Shown one piece after another: positions 10,610 to 20,132 of a stretch of 64,000 nucleotides of DNA; position 1 is the first letter of the stretch; each line of letters begins with the position of its first letter. The DNA lies in assembly GCA_002335605.1 (NCBI GenBank), contig BEDY01000002.1, positions 248,001-312,000 on the forward strand, given 5' to 3'. The notes beneath the pieces were generated by a model. It did no database searches. It was not told the origin of the DNA and worked only from the letters and a program-made list of their open reading frames with translations. The stretch is from Prillingera fragicola (Eukaryota > Basidiomycota > Tremellomycetes > Trichosporonales > Trichosporonaceae). The translations under genes were made by a program, and so were the position numbers.

Positions 10610-11808
10610 ATGCCTGCGTACCACCGCAACTCCCAAGGCCGACTAGCACCGCGGGCGGATAGTGCCCAGTACACTGCAACAATCTTTATGCACCAACCGC
10701 ACCAACCCTCGCGCGCGCTCGTAAACTCTCTCAAACCTTTTGCAAATCGTCTCCGCCACCAAGTCTTCTTTCACACGTGCGACCTCGCCAAGGACGAGCC
10801 TACACGCATGCATGCGATCAATACACTTTCTTTCGGGCTCCCGCCGCCGGGGACCCACGAACCGCACGAGCCATGGGACGCGAGCTATGCGCAACCCCTA
10901 GCAGCGGCCAACCAGGAGAGTCTCGCCAGCATGCGCGCTGTTGTTGCCAACAGCGAGTTTCTAGCTTTCAAAATCCGCAACCAACGCGAGGGCGGCAAGC
11001 GCGGCCCGGTGGCAGAGTACATTATGCCCTCGCCGGTGACTGCTGCGCGGGTCCGGGCGTTTGTGCGCGCCGTGCTTGCGCGGAGCGTCCCGCCGACCGT
11101 GCAATGGAGTAATGAGCCTGTTCTGGCTGGTGGTAGGCGGGAGCCCGCGTCGAGTGACTTTTGGTGTAAGCGATATGGCAGGGAGGGCGGGGAGAGTGTG
11201 CCGTGGTGTGAGCGGTACGATGACCGTTGCGAGGAGGCCTATCGCGATGATCACGGCCTGTTCCACTTGACTGCGGCAAGGTGGCGGGGGTTCTTGGAAG
11301 ACAATGCGGGGGTCGACATACTCGTGTATGTTTGTTCGGGGTTCGATTGGAGAGGAATGTCGATGACTGGTAGGTCCAGGTGCTTGCAGAGCTGAAGGGA
11401 ACAGTATCACAGCCACTCCTGTCAGTGTTGGGCGAGGCATACGGCGCCGACGCCAGCATGCGGGTGTGTTCGATTCAAGGGGGCGACGACGGAGGCGGGC
11501 CAGGGAATGGGATGCTGGGGCTCGAGTGTCGGCCCATTGGGTGTACCTATTCACTTGGGAGTGGGCAGTGGGGACAGCGAGGCAAGCTTTACATGCTGCC
11601 TGCCAGGGTTGGCAGGTCGAGGCGCGGGAAGCGGGGGGAGTGGGTGATGTTGGATTGGAACGGCAAGTGGGAAGAGGGGTGGTTGTTCAATTGGGTTGAG
11701 GAGCATAGAAAGGCACAGAGGGCCCAGTGGAAGCAGGGGAGGGTGGATAAGCGTAACAGGTTACATGCGCGTCGCGGTGTTGAGTTTGTATCACGTCAGC
11801 CATCATGA
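10610..11808 (+). CDS. Unrecognised protein, two exons
   Basis: Exons are 10610-11323 and 11380-11808, giving 380 aa. The 56-nt intron has donor GTGTAT, branch ATGAC and acceptor TCCAG. The frame closes only with this pair (…GVDIL-VLAELKGTV…), and both exons then run open to a TGA. I do not recognise the family. The protein is rich in Arg and Trp in its second half, has no clear signal peptide or membrane segment, and has no repeats. The start at 10610 (G at -3) is preferred to the in-frame ATG at 10520, which has C at -3; the longer form would be 410 aa. It converges on the FUN14 gene with 94 bp between stop codons. It may be lineage-specific. Confidence 0.6.
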
Positions 11809-11902
11809 TAGTTAGTGAAGTTGTAAGCATTGGTACAAGTGCATCGTTTGCTACACGCGTACGATTCTAATCTGTTCTGTATACCTCCTTCCGGCTGCGC
11901 GA

Positions 11903-12617
11903 CTATCCAATGCGGATACCGAGCAGGAAGCCAGCGACAAAGGTAGCTCGCTCTGAACGTCAGCCACACCCATGCGAAGGCGCACTCACGCTGGAAGTTG
12001 GCGGCGAGAAAGTCAATGGTGCCGTTGATCACCCCCGTGATGGTAGGGTATGTAACTTTGCCCTGGTCATCGACAGAGGCGGCAAGACCGTCGTAGCTGT
12101 GCGCAACCTTGCCCCAGTCGACAGTAACGTACGACTTGGACGACAGGTATTGGAGGAGCACAAACACGCCACCGAGCGCGAACGCGAGAGCGCGGAATCC
12201 CTTCTTGACAAAGACTCCGGCGCAGATGCCGCATACGGCACCAAAACTGAGCTGACCAACAGACACCATGCTCTTCACCTCGGGCTCTGCACCACGCACT
12301 GGGACAGGTGCGGGCTCGCCGAGTTCGTGGTGAGCGATGGGGATGGTGACCGCTTCGGGACCAGCGCACTTGGCCGTGCCCTGCATGAGAGTCACACCTG
12401 CGAGTCCAAGACCAATACCAAACAGGTACCCATGGTTGGCGCGGGGCGTGGGTGCCGACTTGGCAAACACCTGCTGGCGTGCCGCCGTGAAGGGGTTGGC
12501 GCGTGCGCCCGTAGGCGGAGTCCGGGGGAGAAAGTGAAAGGCGCGCTTGGACGCGCCAACGCGTGGCGCGTGCACAGAACGAATGAGTCCAGGGAGTATT
12601 CCTGTACGGAGCGACAT
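11903..12617 (-). CDS. FUN14 family mitochondrial membrane protein
   Basis: Exons are 12617-11990 and 11952-11903, giving 225 aa. The 37-nt intron has donor GTGAGT, branch CTGAC and acceptor TTCAG. Splicing produces the expected FUN14 tail, QQRATFVAGFLLGIRIG. The family includes the mammalian mitophagy receptor FUNDC1 and yeast Fun14, which sit in the outer mitochondrial membrane. Seen here: a basic, Ser/Arg-rich N-terminus (about 1-65) consistent with a mitochondrial presequence; a hydrophobic segment near 68-84; and then the conserved block SVGQLSFGAVCGICAGVFVK and following helices near 120-165. The gene is head to head with TTC27 across 232 bp. The start was chosen at MSLRTG because the upstream in-frame extension is not conserved-looking. 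The FUNDC1-type LIR motif is not obvious. Confidence 0.88.
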
Positions 12618-12849
12618 GATGGATGGTGTGGTTGACGGTCGATGAGATGCGCGGTCTTCTGGGGGAGCTGCTGCTCGGAGTAACAGAGGTCGATGATCGA
12701 TGACGGCATACATACTACACGGAGATTCACCTATCTCCACCCATCCTCGGGAGCGGGATCAAAAAGTTGGTAAGCAGCCTCGAAGATTACATGACCATAG
12801 CTGTCCAAAGATGTAGAACGTTCTAACAACAACAACCACTACCATCACA
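12618..12849. promoter_or_regulatory. Divergent promoter of FUN14 and TTC27
   Basis: These 232 bp must serve two genes transcribed apart. A perfect palindrome AGAACGTTCT at 12815-12824 lies only about 25 bp before the TTC27 start and has the nGAAnnTTCn pattern of a heat-shock element pair. No TATA box is evident. Confidence 0.5.
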
Positions 12850-15510
12850 ATGTCTGGACTGGAGTGGAGCATCGTAAACGCAACAAAAGCAGAAGGCTCA
12901 TCCCTCACTGCCGAGCTCGCATCGGCTCTCACAGACGGCGACTTTAAGCGCGTCGTTCTCACCGACGAGAGCGTCGCAGCTCTCAAGCGCGTCCCAGGGC
13001 TTCTGGACGGTCTCACCGAGGCAAGTTCTTCCGCAGCCTCTTCAAGCACACCTTCCGAGGATGAGCAAGTTCTTCTCCTCGAGATTGCTGTCGCACTCCA
13101 GCACTCGTTCGTGCAGGGCAACTGGACTGGACCGGAGCTCAGCTTCACACCTGCGGACGTCATTGCTGCTGTCGTTGGCGCTGGAGCTACCGACGAGGAG
13201 GCCAGCACTGCTGCGAATGCCGCTGCTCTTCCCTTCCTTACTCTTGCAGGTGAGCCAGCCTACCACCTGGCCACCGCCCCTGCACTCTTCCTCCTGTCCA
13301 CCCGCCTGATCGCCTACCTCGCTGCTCTCCCACAGCCCCTCTCGACTGTTGCCATCTGGCAGCTCCGCAGCCACTCCGTGCACTTGGCCCTTCTCGATGA
13401 GGTCGTTCCTATCGCCGACACTGTTCTCGAGTCGGTCATTTCCCTCATCCTCCGTGCCCCCGAGCAGGACATTTCTGCTGCCCTCAACCTCGAAGTTGGG
13501 CTCCTTCACCACAAGCTTAGCAACGAGCGGGCAGCCAACCAGGCCTTCCTGGCGGCGGCCCGTGCGTCCGAGCTCGAGTTTGAGTTGACTGGTGCGCTTG
13601 GTAAGAGGACAAAGTTCCAGGTCGAGGCGCACTCGCAGCTGGTACTGCTGGCCGAGTCGCGTAAGCGTGACGCCGACGGCGATGTGGACATGTTGGCGGC
13701 GGGACCCGCTCCCGAAGCGCTGGCGCTCAACGATGAGGTCCTACTCGAGCAGACAGAGTTTACCAAGGTGACTGCCACCCCGGGTTCCTCCACTCTCTCT
13801 CATCTCGACCCCTCGGAACAGCCTGCCCTCCACCCTCTGGACCAGGCTCTGCTCCTTTCGCTGTGTCTCGCCCAGCGCAACTCGTCGCCTGCTCACGGCC
13901 TGACGGCTGAGCAGATGGCGCCCTTTGTTGCGCGCGTGGTCTCGCATCCCCGCAACTGGAGTGTACACACCACTGCTCTCGTTCTGCGTGCCCGTCTCGA
14001 GTCTAACCGGTCACGTACTGTTGAGCGCTCTGCCCTCCAGCTCGCCGCCCTTATCGAACAGATGCCCTCAGCCGACAGCGCTGTCTCGGAGCGCCTCAAG
14101 TACTTTCACCAACTGCCTCTGCCCAGCAAGTGGGAGATGGAGCGCGAGCTCGCCAAGCGCTACCTCTCCCTCGGTGTCATTCGCTCCGCCCTCGACATCT
14201 TCACTCGCCTCGAGATGTGGGAGGATGCCGTCCTCTGCCTGCAGCGCATGGAGCGCGAAGGTGAGGCCAAGCGCATTGTTACCGACCTCCTCGAGGGCCG
14301 CAAGCTGGAGTCGGACGCTGTTCAGGTCCTCGGCCGCGCCAGCCTATCCGACACCCGCCGCGCAAAGATCTCCTCGGCGCGTGCCGCCAAGCTTTGGTGC
14401 GTCCTCGGCGACATTGCCCTCATCACCGACGAGGCAGCACGCGACCCTATCGCAGCCCGTGACGCTGCTATCGAGCTCTACTCGCGCGCCTGGGACGTTT
14501 CCGAGCGAACCTCGTCCCGCGCCATGCGCTCCCTCGGAGCGCTCTACGTCCATGTCCGCGACTTTGAGGCTGCCATCGAGCCGTTCCGCAAGTCGCTTGC
14601 TATCAACCCTCAATACCCCCAAGCATGGTTCACGCTCGGTGTGTGCTTCATGCGCCTTAACCGATGGACCGAGGCGCGCGATGCCTTCCGCCGCGACGTT
14701 CAGGTCAACGACGAGGACTCGGAGGGCTGGAACAACCTTGCCGCCGTCTACCTCCGCCTCAACGAGGAGGGGATCCCTGCCGGCTCCGAGCCACCCCCCG
14801 TTACCTTTGAGAACAAGACGCTTGCCTACCGTGCTCTTCGTAACGGACTCCGCACCGCATTCAACAACTGGCGCATGTGGCAAAACTACATGATCATTGC
14901 CGTTGACGTCGGAGAGCTCTCTGAGGCAGTTCGTGCCTACACCCGTGTGGTGGAGGAGATGGGCGCCAAGGACCCCACACTGGCTGTTGACCCGGCTGTG
15001 CTTGACCGCCTCGTTGACGCTGTCACTCGTGACGAGTGGAACGACGGCAAGGGGCCTCTGGACGGCAACCCCCCATCAACTTCGAACGAGGGCTGGGGAC
15101 TGCTGCCCCTTGTCGAACGGTTGTTTGACCAGACCATTCTCCCTCGCGTGTCGGATTCGCCTCGCGTGTGGCGCGCCCACGCCCGTCTCCAGCGCTGGAA
15201 GGAAGACTGGGCCGGCGCCGTCGACGACTACCTCCGCGCCTACCGCTGCAGTGTCGCGCAGGACGAGACCGTCGAGCGTGACCGGGTAAGGTGGCGCGAG
15301 GCTGTTCACGAGATTGATGAGCTCGTGTCCGTTTTGACTGCACTGGGACCGCGCGTGCCCAAGGTTGAGGGCAAGAAGGGTGGCGACTGGAGGTTCCAGG
15401 CGCGTGGTATTGTGAGGACGTTTATGGGACGGACAAGGGAGGCCTTCGAGGATGAGCCAGAGTGGGAGGGGCTCAAGGAGTTGTTGGATGACTTGAAGAG
15501 GGCAGAGTAG
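12850..15510 (+). CDS. EMW1: TPR protein of the TTC27/Emw1 family
   Basis: This is a single exon of 886 aa, starting in the strong context CACAATG. The family (human TTC27, yeast Emw1/YNL313C) is an essential TPR protein linked to cell-wall integrity and, in later work, to protein biogenesis. The N-terminal 250 residues are helical and Ala/Leu-rich. The conserved C-terminal half carries tandem TPR units, clearest at about 558-640: a unit centred on the IEPFRKSLAINPQYPQAWF stretch, one around RWTEARDAFRRDVQVN, and one beginning GWNNLAAVYLRL. Length and the position of the TPR block near the C-terminus fit the family. Candidate GTGAGC motifs inside the gene (for example at 13251) are in open frame and appear not to be used as donors. 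Confidence 0.85.
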   Translation: MSGLEWSIVNATKAEGSSLTAELASALTDGDFKRVVLTDESVAALKRVPGLLDGLTEASSSAASSSTPSEDEQVLLLEIAVALQHSFVQGNWTGPELSFTPADVIAAVVGAGATDEEASTAANAAALPFLTLAGEPAYHLATAPALFLLSTRLIAYLAALPQPLSTVAIWQLRSHSVHLALLDEVVPIADTVLESVISLILRAPEQDISAALNLEVGLLHHKLSNERAANQAFLAAARASELEFELTGALGKRTKFQVEAHSQLVLLAESRKRDADGDVDMLAAGPAPEALALNDEVLLEQTEFTKVTATPGSSTLSHLDPSEQPALHPLDQALLLSLCLAQRNSSPAHGLTAEQMAPFVARVVSHPRNWSVHTTALVLRARLESNRSRTVERSALQLAALIEQMPSADSAVSERLKYFHQLPLPSKWEMERELAKRYLSLGVIRSALDIFTRLEMWEDAVLCLQRMEREGEAKRIVTDLLEGRKLESDAVQVLGRASLSDTRRAKISSARAAKLWCVLGDIALITDEAARDPIAARDAAIELYSRAWDVSERTSSRAMRSLGALYVHVRDFEAAIEPFRKSLAINPQYPQAWFTLGVCFMRLNRWTEARDAFRRDVQVNDEDSEGWNNLAAVYLRLNEEGIPAGSEPPPVTFENKTLAYRALRNGLRTAFNNWRMWQNYMIIAVDVGELSEAVRAYTRVVEEMGAKDPTLAVDPAVLDRLVDAVTRDEWNDGKGPLDGNPPSTSNEGWGLLPLVERLFDQTILPRVSDSPRVWRAHARLQRWKEDWAGAVDDYLRAYRCSVAQDETVERDRVRWREAVHEIDELVSVLTALGPRVPKVEGKKGGDWRFQARGIVRTFMGRTREAFEDEPEWEGLKELLDDLKRAE

Positions 15511-16025
15511 ATGCGGATTAGGAGTGCATTGCATAGTTGGACATGGATATGAGGTTTATAGAGACCTGAAGATGGCCCCTCAATATTAACTGGCCATTCA
15601 TCGTCCGTTTGGGTAGCAGGGTTTGCAAACCACGCAGGCCAGCTAACAACTGATCACAACAGCAGCGAGCCTACTCCTTGATTGACGTCAGCCTAGCAGG
15701 CATCATCTACACCAGAGTGACAGTTAGTACTTCTTAGATCAGTCTCCCCAGAGTCTCCTAAGGCCCCCACCCACACGAGCTAGCAGCGCAACGTTACATG
15801 CGCGGGTATCGGTACAACAGTCCCTCTATCCTTGACGCCGGGCTGCACGCAGCATGCCCAGACGCGGTGTGAATGCCGACAAGTCGATACGGCTGGAAAA
15901 TCGCTTGGTAGTGATGGAAATCGCAGCCTTCCCAGCTTCTCTAAAAACAATTTGAAGAAACAAAAGCTGTCGTTGCAAGCTTCGCACCAACTGCGGCTCG
16001 TAGACCACTCGGTGCTCATAGCTGC
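15511..16025. other. Convergent 3' region between TTC27 and the Llp-type gene
   Basis: About 515 bp hold the two 3' ends. Small open frames on both strands are not supported, and no RNA gene or repeat was seen. Confidence 0.5.
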
Positions 16026-16477
16026 TTAGCGACGACGCTTGGTCTTGCCGGCCTTGTGGCGCGAGATGGGGCGGCCGAGACGGTTCTGGCCCTTGAGCTT
16101 GGGACGAATCTCCATGCCCTTGCTGGCACGCCACTCCTCACGGCGCGAGCCACGGGGAGCCGAGGTCGAGATCTTCTTCTCTGTGAGGTATTAGCTCATG
16201 CTCCTCACCTCAGAGCTGTAGGAGTTTGGATGGCAGTTCGGGAAGCACCGTAGAAGCACCTGAATGCCTCCTCGCGCATGTACTCACCCTCGGTCATCTC
16301 GGCGTCGCCCTCAGCGGCCTCCATGTTGGCGTCACCCTCGGTGTCGGTCTTGGTCTTGGCCAAGAGCTTCTCGCTGATGCGGGCGGTGCGCTCAGCCTCG
16401 GTGACGGCGTAGTGGGACTCGTGGGCCTTGCGGCGGCGAGCTGCGAGCTTTGTCTTTGAGCGGAGGGACTTTGCCAT
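16026..16477 (-). CDS. Llp/LLPH-type small basic nucleolar protein
   Basis: Exons are 16477-16288 and 16180-16026, giving 114 aa. The 107-nt intron has donor GTGAGT and acceptor CTCACAG. The N-terminus MAKSLRSKTKLAARRRK is the signature of the LLPH/YBL028C family, small nucleolar proteins tied to ribosome biogenesis. A short acidic stretch (near 48-63) separates it from the basic C-terminal block, which ends KGQNRLGRPISRHKAGKTKR and is typical of the family. It is head to head with the proteasome alpha-1 gene across 306 bp that contain two CACGTG boxes, suggesting shared control. Confidence 0.85.
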
Positions 16478-16621
16478 TGTTGGTGGATGGGTTGAGAGGT
16501 CGCAAGAGCAGCAATGGCAGTTGCGGTCATGGGTGGCGGCCACAGTGAGTACGCAGGGCTGCAGGCAGAGCAACTTTATGGGATTAATTAAAATGAATAT
16601 AAATCAAAATAATGAGTTAAC

Positions 16622-16638
16622 CACGTGATTACCACGTG
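16622..16638. promoter_or_regulatory. Paired CACGTG E-boxes in the LLP/SCL1 divergent promoter
   Basis: CACGTG occurs at 16622-16627 and 16633-16638. The box starts are 11 bp apart, about one helical turn, and sit roughly in the middle of the 306-bp promoter. Such boxes bind bHLH factors such as Cbf1 or Pho4. Which factor acts here is not known. Confidence 0.6.
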
Positions 16639-16783
16639 AGGGCTGTCAACGCGTGTCGTCTTGGAGGACGTCAGTGTCTCCGAGTTCAGTCTAGGCCAGT
16701 TCAGACTCATTGTCCACCTCCTCTCTCCCACCTCTCACCTCCTGGACATCAACGGATAGAGCAACTCGGCTCACTATCCAGAC

Positions 16784-17993
16784 ATGTCGCGCTCATCTTA
16801 CGACCGGTAAGCATCAGCAGCAGCGATAGCGACAGCTCGCATAGGAGACAGCGCTGACAACCTTTAGTTACCTGACCATCTTCTCGCCAGAGGGAAGGGT
16901 GAGTGGCCTCATGGACTGCTGTGTGGTATAATTACTGACTCTCACAGCTGTACCAAGTCGGTGCGTATATTTGAACGGCGATCTCAGGACTGTGGACGCC
17001 GCTACTGGCGTCCAATATGCCGACTGCTCGAGCTCTGCTAACCCTCCCAGAGTACGCCTTTAAGGCCATCACTGGCGGTGGCATCACCGCTGTCGCGATC
17101 CGCGGTAAGGACACTGCCGTCCTCATCACCCAGCGCAAGGTGCCCGTGAGTAGTCCTTGCCTCCTCGATGCGCTCTCCACTGACACCCACAGGACAAGCT
17201 CCTCGACCCCGAGACCATCACCCACGTCTTCCAGATTACCCCCACCATTGGATGTGTCGTCACTGGCCGCATCGGTGCGTTGCGCGTTTAAATAGAAGGG
17301 TTTAAGCTGACAAGACAGCCGATGCACGTGCGCAGGTTCAGAGGACAAGGTCAGAGGCCGCCGAGTTCCGTTACAAGTACGGATACGAGATTACACCTGA
17401 AGCTCGTGAGTGTCGACGGGAGAACTATGTGTGCAGCTCCAGTTTGCTGTGCCGCTCTTTCCTTCATTCCCGGCGGTAAGCAAATGCTAACATCGCAGTC
17501 GCCAAGCGCATGGCCAACATCAACCAGGTCTACACCCAGCGCGCTGGCATGCGTCCCCTCGGCATTGCCATGGTCCTCATCGGCCCCGATGACGAGCGTG
17601 GACCTCAGGTGTTCATGATTGACCCGGCTGGATTCTTTGTCGGCTACAAGGCCGTGGCTTCGGGTCAGAAGCAGACCGAGGCAACCAACTTTGTGCGTCT
17701 TGCGAGCACAGCACGGAGTCATTTGCTAACAGCCACAGTTGGAGAAGAAGTGGAAGTCTGTGGAGAGTGGGTCTCTCAACCTGGACCGCGCAGCTGTCAT
17801 CGAGCTGGCCATCGAGTGTCTGTCCAATGTCTGCGCTACCGACTTCAAGGCATCCGAGATTGAGATTGGTATTTCGTCCACGGCAGCGGACGAGCCTGGA
17901 CCTGATGGCCAGCTGGGTGGAACCGGTCGGTTCCGCCAGATGGCTGAGGGTGAGCGCGACGAGTGGCTCGTGCGGGTCGGCGAGAAGGACTAG
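16784..17993 (+). CDS. SCL1: 20S proteasome subunit alpha-1 (alpha type-6)
   Basis: There are eight exons: 16784-16806, 16868-16898, 16948-16960, 17051-17145, 17193-17274, 17319-17405, 17499-17692 and 17739-17993, giving 259 aa. The third exon is only 13 nt; without it the conserved Leu-Tyr-Gln-Val motif is lost. The N-terminal alpha-subunit signature [20 protein letters not shown] begins at residue 6. [20 protein letters not shown] and [20 protein letters not shown] identify alpha-1 (Scl1/PSMA6) rather than other alpha subunits. [11 protein letters not shown] is also family-typical. The subunit forms part of the outer ring of the 20S core and gates substrate entry; it is not catalytic. All exon joins keep frame. 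The length fits the family (about 250 aa). Confidence 0.95.
16948..16960 (+). other. SCL1: 13-nt microexon of the proteasome alpha-1 gene
   Basis: The exon ctgtaccaagtcg encodes the invariant LYQV plus the first base of the next Glu codon. It is flanked by a 49-nt intron (acceptor CTCACAG) and a 90-nt intron (donor GTGCGT). No alternative join restores the conserved sequence in frame. Confidence 0.85.
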
Positions 17994-18344
17994 GCGGTGT
18001 GTGTGAGACAGTAGATCGTGCATAGGATGTATAAGTCACAGCAAGCGCTAGTGGTCTGTGGTGAATTGAGTTGGTGGAGGCAAGCTTGGGTTGCGTCATT
18101 GCTGGGCATGTTACTTCGCTGGTCATTTCGGCCAACTCATCTGCAATTCGATCCTCCCCGCTGCTCTTCAACCACTATCCCAGTCTAATCCAGCCTCTCC
18201 AGGTCAGCATCGAGAGTCTCGCAGAGCTTGGACCGGGCAGAGCACGTGACAAATTGTGGAGACCCCAGCATTACAAGTCTGGCAGACGACCAACACATCA
18301 CAACCACCACCAACATTCTCTCCCTTCTATTCTCCCTCGCCAAC
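17994..18344. promoter_or_regulatory. Spacer and PPM1 promoter with a CACGTG box
   Basis: This 351-bp tandem spacer contains CACGTG at 18243-18248, 97 bp before the PPM1 start, where a proximal promoter element would be expected. The first part should hold the proteasome gene's 3' UTR. Confidence 0.5.
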
Positions 18345-19577
18345 ATGCTCCCCCCGCCGCCCCCGGCCCAGCGCGGACCCCCAACGAACGCCGACGACGC
18401 GATTAGGGAGACGGACGACGATGCGGCTGCCTCGCGCGTGTACGTTCTCCCGCCTTCCGTCTCACTCGTCACCTCTAATGAGTAACTGATGAACAGCTCG
18501 GCGACGACACTGGGCTATCTCTCAGACCCCTTTGCGTCCCTGCTTTACAAAGCACAGCGTGTTGGTCCCTCGGCTGGATCAGCGCGAAAGGCCCCGTTGA
18601 TCAACATTGGCACGCATCACAGGACTTGTGCTCTTGACGCCGTTGTGGACAGCTTCCTGGCTGCCGCGCCAGACGGGCAGATTGTCAGTTTGGGGGCTGG
18701 AAGTGATACCCGGTTTTGGCGGTTGATGGTGCGTCTTTTTTTGCGCTTTCGACTGTGCTATGCGAGAGGGTGACGTGCTGACAGGTTCAGTCGAGGGAGA
18801 ACCCACCGCCTCTTAGCCGATATGTCGAACTGGACTTTACGAGCCTGACGGCGCGCAAGGCGCAGCGGATCGCGCGCTCCCCGAGGCTCGCTGCTGGTCT
18901 GGGTCCCAGTACTGGAACAGAGCGGGCATACACTGTCTCGCAGGGTGGGGCTGCCCTCACGTCGAGCGTATATGCGCTCGCCCCCGTCGACTTGCGCAAG
19001 ATTGACGAGCTGGATGCAGTGCTCAGTCCGTTGCTGGATACGACCAAGGCGGTGCTCTTGATCTCAGAGTGTGTGCTTTGCTACATGTCTCCTACGGAGA
19101 GCGCAGCTGTGCTGGGGTGGTTTGGAGGAAAGTTTGACAAGTGTGCGGCGGTGGTCTACGAGATGTGTGGTCTTGAGTGAGTCTCCTTTTGGTTCACGGC
19201 CGAGCTGACGAAACAGTGACGCATTCGGTCGTGTGATGAGGCGGAACCTCGCTCAGCGTAACTTGTCACTTCCTGGAGCCGTGTTCGCAGACTCCAACGC
19301 GCAAGCTGAACGGTTCCTCACGCCGGCCTTGCCGGAGGGAGAGGCCTTCGCGTACTCTGGAGGCAAGACGTTGTGGGAGATCAGGAGTGAGATCGTTCCC
19401 AAGGATGAGCTTGCCAGGTGAGTGTTATTATACATGGGTCGCGTAGGGGTGGAGCTGACGGCTAGGATATCAAAGCTTGAGATTCTGGACGAGATCGAGG
19501 AACTACGGCTTGTATTGTCGCATTACTGCGTTGCTTGGGGCAGCTTGGGCGAGGGCATGGAGGGTGTTGGGCTTTAG
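18345..19577 (+). CDS. PPM1: Leucine carboxyl methyltransferase 1 (PP2A methyltransferase)
   Basis: Exons are 18345-18439, 18497-18728, 18785-19176, 19217-19417 and 19466-19577, giving 343 aa. The enzyme methylates the C-terminal leucine carboxylate of the PP2A catalytic subunit, using S-adenosylmethionine, and so controls PP2A subunit assembly. Seen here: the N-terminal GYLSDPFASLLYKA; the R-x-APLINIGTHHRT stretch; the SAM-binding loop VSLGAGSDTRFWRL near residues 93-106; and LLISECVLCYMSP. The C-terminal AFGRVMRRNLAQRNL and GGKTLWEI region also fit. The length is close to the 330-350 aa of yeast and human proteins. Exon 1 ends at GT|GTACGT and joins in frame as …ASR-V-SATTLGYL. Four introns of 40-57 nt have clear branch sites. 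Confidence 0.92.
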
Positions 19578-20132
19578 ACTGCAAGGGATCACTGCTAGAG
19601 GAGTCGTCGGCGTGCATGGCTGTACATGATGCATAGAGTTACGTTGTGCGAGGGCTCAACAGCTCAGATGCTTAGCACTCAGAGGAAACAGTCGCTTATG
19701 GTGAGTGCCACTCCCTGGGTGGCCATGATTGCATCGCCAGCTTGTGATCCTGCACTTGGTCCATTGGCAATGACACGACGTATACCTCACTACCCAGCCT
19801 TGTAACTCGGAGAGTCAAAAGCAGGCTGGGCGGGTCAATATCCTCGGCCGTAACACTAGGCATGGAGAACAGCAACTCCCAACGGAACAAGGAGCAGTAC
19901 ACCAACATGGCCCAAGCGATCATCTGACCACCCACCACGGCATCTAGGCCAAACCCGCACTCCGAGATCACTGAGACTCTAAACCTTGTACAGCATGCTA
20001 CACATCTGTCAATGCCGAGCACAAGCATTCCGGCGTCCATCCTTGGGACCCGGCTCGATACAGCCGGTCGCAGCTGCTAGCCATTCATAAGGTGTCCATT
20101 CGACAATCTAGACCCACTAACAACACGCCAGC
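19578..20132. other. Intergenic, 3' UTR and promoter
   Basis: This is a 555-bp tandem spacer with no supported gene. A 114-codon minus-strand frame at 19696-20040 has no family features. Confidence 0.5.

Noticed and set aside
13251..13256. GTGAGC donor-like site inside TTC27
   Set aside because: The frame stays open and conserved-looking across it, and no partner acceptor gives a better protein.
13925..14893. 322-codon frame in another phase inside TTC27
   Set aside because: It is Ser/Pro/Arg-rich, an out-of-frame product of GC-rich codons. The TPR frame is the real one.
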